Source: Quercus robur (Eukaryota > Streptophyta > Magnoliopsida > Fagales > Fagaceae). From it: DNA of 64,000 nucleotides. Under the pieces are notes generated by a model. That model was not told where the DNA came from. It searched no databases and saw nothing but the letters and a program-made list of their open reading frames with translations. The stretch's first letter is position 1; each line of letters starts with the position of its first letter. The DNA is taken from assembly GCF_932294415.1 (NCBI RefSeq), contig NC_065536.1, positions 1,736,001-1,800,000 on the forward strand, read 5' to 3'. Of this stretch, positions 57,597 through 64,000 are shown one piece after another. A program made the position numbers and the translations under genes.

Positions 57597-58225
57597 TTAC
57601 AACCCATCAGGCAGACTCAATCTCATCATTCCAACATTTTCACTTGAGCCAAAACATGAAAACAACATAACCAAAACAAAAAAAAACCATGACAGAATTA
57701 GTGCAATTCTGCACTTTCTCTCTTGCTTTAAAGCTCTCACTGCTATCTCCTTGGCTTGAACAGAGGAAGCTCGAAACTTTCTCTCCCTCTCAATGGCTTT
57801 TGCTGCCCTGCCTTGAGCAATTTCTGCCATTTGGGTAGCTTCTGCTGCTGCCTGGGTAGCTTCTGCTGCTGCCTGGGTAGCTTCTCTTTCCCTTTCACAT
57901 GCAAGTTGCAGCTCACTCCGCAGTAAATCCAGCTTTTGTTGCACCAAATGGGCAGCTTCATTCCCACGTACACAAGTGGGATTATCAATCCATCTAAAGA
58001 AAGGGCACTTGGGACCAATCTGTTCATAAATTGAATTGAACACATCACATTCCAATCTCATGTGAATCAGCTAGAATAAGTAAAAAGTATACTTACCTTA
58101 TATCGGCTACAACCCAGAAACCTTCTCCCAAAATTATCCACTGTCAAACTTGTTCTCAGCACACAAGTCTCATATGTACACAAATGCCCACATGAACCTG
58201 AGTAATTTCCACTCGAAGAAGACAT
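57597..58225 (-). CDS. GRF zinc-finger, coiled-coil, C-terminal membrane-anchor protein of MULE-2
   Basis: Two exons, 58097-58225 and 57597-58019, with a 77-bp GT-AG intron; 183 residues. Residues about 12-60 form a GRF-type zinc finger (CGHLC...TSLTVDNFGRRFLGCSRYK, then CPFFRWID). The middle is a charged helical region with a tandem EATQAAA repeat and long runs of E, R, A and K, a likely coiled coil. Residues about 146-166 (CRIALILSWFFFVLVMLFSCF) are a single hydrophobic segment with only 17 residues after it, as in tail-anchored proteins. GRF fingers bind single-stranded nucleic acid in known proteins (topoisomerase III alpha, APE2, NEIL3). It occupies the position of mudrB in MuDR but shows no likeness to it that I can see. 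Function unknown; accessory to transposition or silencing is a guess. Confidence 0.85.
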
Positions 58226-58386
58226 CGATTATCAACTCCCTGTGAATCAACGCTATCATCAAAACTTGAAACCCCAGCTCAGAACCATAAAGCAGAAATG
58301 TCATACCTGGTGATGATCTATTTTCGAATATTCAACGACTCCAGACAACCCAAAGTCAGAACCTCACCCTCACACGAAAGCACGTT

Positions 58387-58645
58387 CAGAAAAATCAACA
58401 CCTCAGATGCAGAATGGATTTTTCGCGTTTGTAGGGCTCGTGGGGAAAAGAGAGTGAGTTCGTGTTGTTTGATCCGTGTAATGTTCTAATTTGGGGAAAA
58501 GGGTGTTTTTCTAACGTCTGAGGGTGAGGTGGGTAACGGGGGGGTAACGGATTGATGTACAGGTGGGCAAAGTGATAAGTTTTAAACCACGGGTAGGTAA
58601 AGTGTAATCGGGCCATACCTCAGGTGGGTTTACTGTAATTATCCC
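58387..58645 (-). repeat. MULE-2 right terminal inverted repeat
   Basis: 259 bp, reverse complement of the left end apart from the 20-bp difference there. Probably holds the promoter of the GRF gene. A leader donor-like GAGG|GTGAGG (minus, about 58369) and an acceptor TTCACAG (minus, about 58242) lie just inside. Confidence 0.95.
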
Positions 58646-58654
58646 TAAAATTAT
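58646..58654. repeat. Target site duplication of MULE-2, right copy
   Basis: TAAAATTAT, identical to 52748-52756. Confidence 0.95.
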
Positions 58655-58689
58655 ATTATTAGGATATTACTATTAGGATAATCTACCAC

Positions 58690-58860
58690 TATCATACCTC
58701 TCTTTTTCTTTTTCTTTTTGAGAATCCACACCCGGAGGCCATGTTTTATTGATAAGAAACTAGAAAAGATTACACATAATCTTGCGTAACAAGGGGAGCT
58801 ATATCTTTAGGGATGGATTCAATCCAAAATTGTAGCTTGTTGCTAGACACCACTATCATA
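58690..58860 (-). mobile_element. Short LINE-type 3' tail
   Basis: A T/C-rich run on plus (A-rich tail on minus) followed by about 140 bp whose wording resembles the non-coding end beside the RNase H LINE at 51.7 kb (TTTTGAGAA...GAGGCCATGTTTTATTGATAAG). No coding sequence. Tentative. Confidence 0.35.
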
Positions 58861-59496
58861 CTTCAATAACATAAATGTGACATATCATAAATTTTCTATG
58901 ATATTTCCATAAGCCAACTAAACATTAACATGATATTACAAAAAATTTATACTAACTCCAACGCATCGCAAAAGCAAAAAATATGATTAAACAAATAGTC
59001 AACCTTTTAGTTACACCACATAACAACTAATATCTAATTTATATGACATTTACTTCTAAATTCTTCATCTCCTTAATTTTGTATTACATCATTAGTTAAA
59101 CAAAAACCTCATCATCGCAACACTACACCATGTTATTACTTAAAAATATTTTGAATATTCTATATAATCTTCTCACATAGCAGCTTACAGTATTATTCGC
59201 GCATTACACCGGCCCATGGCTAGTATAATATAAAAGTAAGATCTCATAACTGGTGGATACACACAATGATGATAAGTGGCATAATCTTCTATCTATTTAG
59301 AATGATGTGGAACATGGTGCCACATAGCAAGTAGTAATTTGTTCATAACACATCACATCTAATACGTGGTAATATATTTAATCCTAAATTAAAGGTATGT
59401 TACAATATTTTTTTATTTAATACTTTTAAAAGTGATGGTGCATGTATATGTTATTGAATAATATATATATTGCTATTTACTTTTCACATTTTACCA
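58861..59496. other. No gene seen
   Basis: AT-rich spacer without recognisable coding or repeat ends. Confidence 0.5.
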
Positions 59497-59501
59497 TTTG
59501 A

Positions 59502-60471
59502 TGTTGGGAAATTTAGACCTCGGTTGATAGAATTAACAAGTCTTAAACCCAAGTTGTTAATTAGATTTATTATGAATATAACTTGTTAAAACAAACAAAT
59601 ATCAATATCATGTCAGCATCATGCACAGCGGAAAATTAAATAAGACAAAATATGATGACTCAAAAAAACCAATAAAATAAACTAGTTTCACAGTAAAAAA
59701 CCTAGGGGGAAACTTTCCTAAAAAGCAATCAACTATAGTAAAAAGAAGTTTCAAATCTAGTACAAAACCTTTATCCCTAGACTCTACAATCCCCGTAGAT
59801 GAACTTACAGCAGAAACCTTCTACCGCTTCAGGACCTCTGAACTCTTCAATATATGAACGCCGCCCTTTTGCACAGATCGCAATACGTGACTAATCAAAG
59901 ATGTACGACTCCTAGTACGTGACTAACACACCAACTTGAAGAAAATGTTGGCTGCAAAGTTCTTCACTTCATCAACAATAAAGATCAAGAAGCACTTGGT
60001 TACAAAACCTTAAGGCATAAGGACGCAGTGGCTTCTTTCCGAGAGAATAAGGTACTCGGTCACTTTTTGCATATGTTCTCCTTGTATTCTCATATGTAAC
60101 CGCATTTAAGATAAGCCTTATATATGTCTAGAGTTGTGAGAAAAAAAAAACATAAGCATGGGCCAAAAATCAGATCTGGAAATCTGAATTTCATAATTTT
60201 CAATAAATACCTCGATAGATAGTATCTGCTAAGCCTCAATAGATAGCTATCTACTGAGCAACTGTTGAGCTTTAATGAATCCAACACTTCTTCACTTGTT
60301 TCTTGGACAGATTTGCATGATTTCAATACTGGACTTGAATTCTTGTTCTTTGAAGTATTAAACACATCCTAGATCTACCCAATTACAAGTAAATTGCATT
60401 TTGTTAAAGGATTAGCCAATTACATAAATATTGACATATGTTCCTAACATTGAATCACATATGTCCTAACA
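59502..60471. mobile_element. Solo LTR, 970 bp, TTTGA target duplication (fossil)
   Basis: Begins TGTTGGGAAATTTAGACC and ends ATATGTCCTAACA. TTTGA lies on both sides (59497-59501 and 60472-60476). No internal domain is present, so it is a single LTR left after recombination between the two LTRs. The TG...CA ends and 5-bp duplication are clear. A Copia-type origin is likely from its wording but not proven. The perfect target duplication suggests moderate age. Confidence 0.85.
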
Positions 60472-60621
60472 TTTGATAATAAAAATTTAATTATAAAATT
60501 GAAATAATAATAATTATTTTTAAAATCACTTACATTTGAAACACATAAATATTGCAGAAATGTTTTTTATTTTTTATTTTTAAAAAACCATTTTATAATT
60601 ATGTATTTTTTTTTTGTGTGG

Positions 60622-60626
<5 letters not shown>

Positions 60627-60714
<88 letters not shown>
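60627..60714. repeat. (CT)n(TA)n microsatellite
   Basis: About 33 CT dinucleotides (60627-60692) followed by about 10 TA units. Open frames across it on either strand are low-complexity artefacts. Confidence 0.98.
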
Positions 60715-62820
60715 ATTATAATTATAAAAGTTAGATACATAAACTAATGGATGCACAAAATGGTGACACGTGTCATTTAGAAAAAAAAGGAAAATATTAA
60801 ACAAGAACAAGGTGATATAAATAATTTTGGTGAAACTATTATTGTTGTTGTTGTTAATATGTGGACTTAATCATTTTTACTAAAATTTCAAAATATTTAT
60901 TTTTACCAATTAAAATATGTGGAGATGATAATGAAGTTACTGAAGAAAGATACAAAAATATCTTCTCTTAATTTTGTTTTGTCATGTGACTCCTTAAGAC
61001 GGTTAATTTACTTTAAGTAAAATTTTATTTATATATATTTAGTATAGTTTCAATTCATTTCTATATAATTTTACTTAAGCAATGCATTGCACAGGAATAA
61101 TACTAGTATATACCTGAAAGATGAAGCATAATATTTACTATTATTGTACTCCTACTGAGCCACCTCATTGGCTATGTTATTGGCCACATCATTCATCCTT
61201 TTCATTTTTTTTTTTACAATATTAAATATATTAGCTTTACAAATTTATTTTTTAGACTTTTTTACTTTATATATTCATCTACTTTAATTTTGATGTTATA
61301 ACTAAAATATCTAAAAGTTGAAGAGTAGTATTTATTGTTATTACGCTCCTGTTGAACTATCTCAACCGTCATGTAATTGGTCACATCATTTATCTTTTTC
61401 ATATATATATATTTTTCTACAATATTAAATATATAAATATATTGGCTTTACAAATTCATTTTAGGTGGTTTTAACTTTACATATTCATCTACTTTAATTT
61501 TGACATTATAACTAAATAATAAATCAACTGAAAATCAATACAAAAGTGTTGTCTATATATTCCTCTTGGGTGGTTTTAACTTTAGATATTATTTTGCTCA
61601 TTTATCTTTCTTTATTTTGGTTTATCTTATTCTCATCATTTTACTATAAATTTCTCACTCTCTCCCATTCTATGCATATTTTTCCCATAGAAAAAAAGGT
61701 TATTTGTCTCTCTCTCTCTCTCTCAAATTTTTTTTTTTTCATTTTTTGTAGGTTTTTATTTTATTTTTCTTGCATCTCTACCTTAGATTAATGAATATTT
61801 GTGTTTTTTTTAAAAAACTCTACTTTTGGTTGTTTATAATTGAAAAATGAAACCAATGAGTGATAAAAAATATTGTTTTAACAATTTTCTATAGAAAGGC
61901 ATTCACATGTCTTGCTTAATCAGTGATGGTAGAAAAGTTACAACTTGATAACTAACCATAGGAGGATCTTCTACTAGAGGTTTGTACTTTGTAACTCTTA
62001 TTGTCATATTATTGACTAATTCATATGTGTTCCTTGATGCAAGTTTTTTATTTTTATTTTTTTTATCATTTTATTTGCAACACTAAATACTGTTAACTAA
62101 TGATGTTCGTTGTTGATCTGATTTGGGGAAAAATTATATTATAATATGTCATATTTTGTGTTGTTTTCTGGTTTTACTTTATTTGAATAATAACAAGATA
62201 GTCTAGACAAGCTGATGTAGAACAGTTAGTGCAGTTGAAGATAATGGTCTTTGTGCAATTTCCTTTTACAGTTTGTAAATATTTTGTTTAAAAAATTAGT
62301 AGCAAATTGTCATGTCTTTATTATATGATATTATTAGATGCTTGAGTAATTTTTTAAGCATTTACAAATATTTTATATTGTTTTTCATATTCCTTATCAT
62401 ACTAGTGCATTCTTTGAGATTTTAAAGAAAACAAATTCAATTTTGTGTTTAAAATTATTTATTTATTTATTGAGTTTTCACATGTTGGATTGGATATTAC
62501 ATTAGATTATAACATCATTAACACAATACTTCCTTTTTCTTTTCTTTTTTAAGGAAAAAGAGTTACAATCTATTATTTTTCCCTTTCTTTCTTTCTTTCT
62601 TTATTATTATTTTGAATTGTAGTTTTATTAATTTTTAGATACATTTCTCGGTGTTTTTAATAGTATGGTAGAAAAAATAGGGTTTGAGCAAGTTTGTTAA
62701 TTTAAAACTAAAAGAATAATTTCTAAACTTTATATACCTTTTTATTAATACACAAAATATTATAAATAACTTTTATTAAAAAATTAATATTTTCACTAAT
62801 TTACCTTCTGAATTCTTGAG
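60715..62820. other. Intergenic, no gene recognised
   Basis: AT-rich. Two related segments near 61110-61290 and 61315-61490 (GTAGTATTTATTGTTATT, GGTCACATCATTTATC, AATATTAAATATAT) form a diverged tandem repeat of about 205 bp, with a partial third unit to about 61600. No coding domain is recognised. Confidence 0.5.
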
Positions 62821-62828
62821 AAAAATTG

Positions 62829-63404
62829 TAAGAGTGGTAAAATTGGACACAACCCGCGAACTCGACACTGCATGACACGAAATTAGTAAGTTATGGGTTG
62901 AGGCTTAATAGGTTCATATCATATTTTGATTGACACGATTAACCCATTTAATATACAGGTTGGGTTAGTATTCAACATATGAATGGAACCCGTTTGGCCT
63001 GTTTAATTAAATGACATTTTACCAATATATCTTTCAAACTCTAGGTATATAAATTTATTAGTTGTTGTGGTTTATTATTATTATTATTTCCATATTGAGA
63101 TTGATTATTTGTGATATTGAGATATGCTTTAATTTTGAATGATTATTTGTGATGCAGTTATTCGTTAGTTTTGAATTTTATATTAAAATATTTATTTGTT
63201 TTTTTTTCATAAATATTTTTTTCATTTTGATAAAATTTGATAAATAGGTCAACACGACTGACCTGTTTAATAAATGGGTCATGTTAGGGTTGAGGAATCT
63301 TGATTCATTTAATAAACATGTTGGGTTAGTGTTGACCCATATAGTTAGATACTCATGAGTTGACACAATATGAACCCAACACGTGAACACGAATTGCTAC
63401 CTCT
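62829..63404. repeat. Degraded non-autonomous repeat with GGGTTAGTGTTGACCC-type motifs
   Basis: The interval starts with GACACAACCCGCGAACTCGACAC and ends with a loosely inverted version (AACCCAACACGTGAACACGAATTG). It contains repeated phrases such as GGGTTAGTGTTGACCC and CCTGTTTAATAAATGGG. It resembles a widespread dicot MITE family, but clean terminal repeats and a target duplication could not be fixed. Confidence 0.4.
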
Positions 63405-64000
63405 AAAAAGTTATATTGTTTTTATTTTGGTATGATAGAAATCATATATATTACATTTGTGATTATCTCTATAATAAATGAAAATATGATTATGAATTAT
63501 ATTAATATTTATTAAATTAGTCCAAATAGAAAAAAAAAAAAAAATTTAATGAGTCCAACCTAATAATATTATCACGCGCAACGCACGGGATCCGTGACTA
63601 GTTACATGTAACAACTAAAATTTTACGTGCATGTATTACATGCAACAACTAAAATCATGATTTGAAGTCACAATTTCGAACTAGAAAAAGTGACTTTAGC
63701 ATTTTTATATACTTACCTTCATATATAAAAATAAATCAATTTTTGACCTTATTGCTTCCGCTCAATACTTCATAGGTTTCTTATTTGGCTAAAATGGCAA
63801 CTATTTATTATGGGTAATTCTTGTTGCACATGGTGTGTACGTGTGTACACACTACGTGCAAAAACTAAAATTGTAACTTGAACTCTAGATTTCACATTTG
63901 AAAACATGACTTAAAATCACAATTTTAATTGTGTGGCAATCACTAGTCATATTATATATTTTCACCGATTAATTAACATTGCAAAATTGTTATTGGCACT
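63405..64000. other. No gene seen
   Basis: AT-rich end of the window. Related phrases (ACATGTAACAACTAAAAT; GTGCAAAAACTAAAATTGTAAC) at about 63605, 63635 and 63855 suggest another degraded MITE, not delimited. Confidence 0.4.

Larger units (their letters stand above)
52757..58645. mobile_element. MULE-2: compact, young Mutator-like transposon
   Basis: 5,889 bp with terminal inverted repeats starting GGGATAATTACAGTAAACCC: left 52757-53035 (279 bp), right 58387-58645 (259 bp). They are identical by eye apart from one 20-bp insertion in the left repeat. The 9-bp target duplications are perfect. It carries a full-length transposase gene reading rightward and a GRF zinc-finger gene reading leftward, meeting tail to tail at about 56.8-57.6 kb. 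The near-identity of the ends and the open frames suggest a recent insertion that may still be mobile, subject to the stop noted near the transposase C terminus. Confidence 0.95.

Noticed and set aside
60580-60810. Minus-strand frame with a long RE repeat
   Set aside because: Translation of the (CT)n microsatellite.
1-64000. tRNA, rRNA or organelle-derived segments
   Set aside because: None recognised by eye. A covariance-model scan was not possible, so short RNA genes cannot be excluded.

Overview
The window is nuclear DNA of a dicot plant. It is AT-rich, has GT-AG introns of plant type, and carries a CC-NBS-LRR gene, Mutator-like transposons (MULEs) with MuDR-type transposases, and fragments of plant genes (SOC1-type MADS box, granule-bound starch synthase, JMJ25-type demethylase, 26S proteasome subunits). 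It looks like a resistance-gene cluster of a woody eudicot; Fagaceae is only a guess. Domain and family names come from recognising motifs in translations; no database search was run.

Layout. 1-6.4 kb is the 3' flank of a minus-strand NBS-LRR gene, built of duplicated blocks, with a truncated LRR copy at about 5.07-5.42 kb. The intact-looking 991-codon NBS-LRR frame is at 6447-9422. A 25,982-bp MULE (MULE-1, 9437-35418) sits 14 bp upstream of its start codon. It has 139-bp terminal inverted repeats about 95% identical and a perfect 9-bp target duplication. MULE-1 holds a broken transposase gene (+), a block of captured host-gene pieces at 15.7-25.8 kb (RPT6, GBSS, a KIN-10-type kinesin, topoisomerase II, SOC1, JMJ25, RPN10), and a five-exon plant-mobile-domain gene (-). 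What appears to be the former NBS-LRR promoter now lies on the far side, at 35.43 kb onward.

35.4-41.7 kb is intergenic, with a hAT MITE and a Tourist-type MITE. 41.7-45.1 kb is a second copy of the NBS-LRR 3' flank, with no coding region attached. 46.2-47.3 kb is a Copia-type LTR. 48.2-49.85 kb is an 823-bp tandem duplication carrying a small TG...CA element. 51.7-52.3 kb is a LINE tail with an RNase H domain.

MULE-2 (52757-58645) is a compact, apparently young MULE. Its terminal repeats are identical apart from one 20-bp insertion, and it has a perfect 9-bp target duplication. It carries a three-exon transposase (+) and, convergent to it, a two-exon GRF zinc-finger protein with a C-terminal membrane segment (-). 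The rest, to 64 kb, holds a solo LTR, microsatellites and decayed repeats.

How the parts relate. Both MULEs share one plan: the transposase reads in from the left end and an unrelated accessory gene reads in from the right end, much as mudrA and mudrB do in maize MuDR. The accessory genes differ (plant mobile domain versus GRF-coiled coil-membrane anchor). MULE-1 also carries the catalytic half of a KDM3/JMJ25-type histone demethylase with all three iron ligands. The main biological consequence is that MULE-1 separates an otherwise open resistance gene from its promoter and places an out-of-frame upstream ATG before it.
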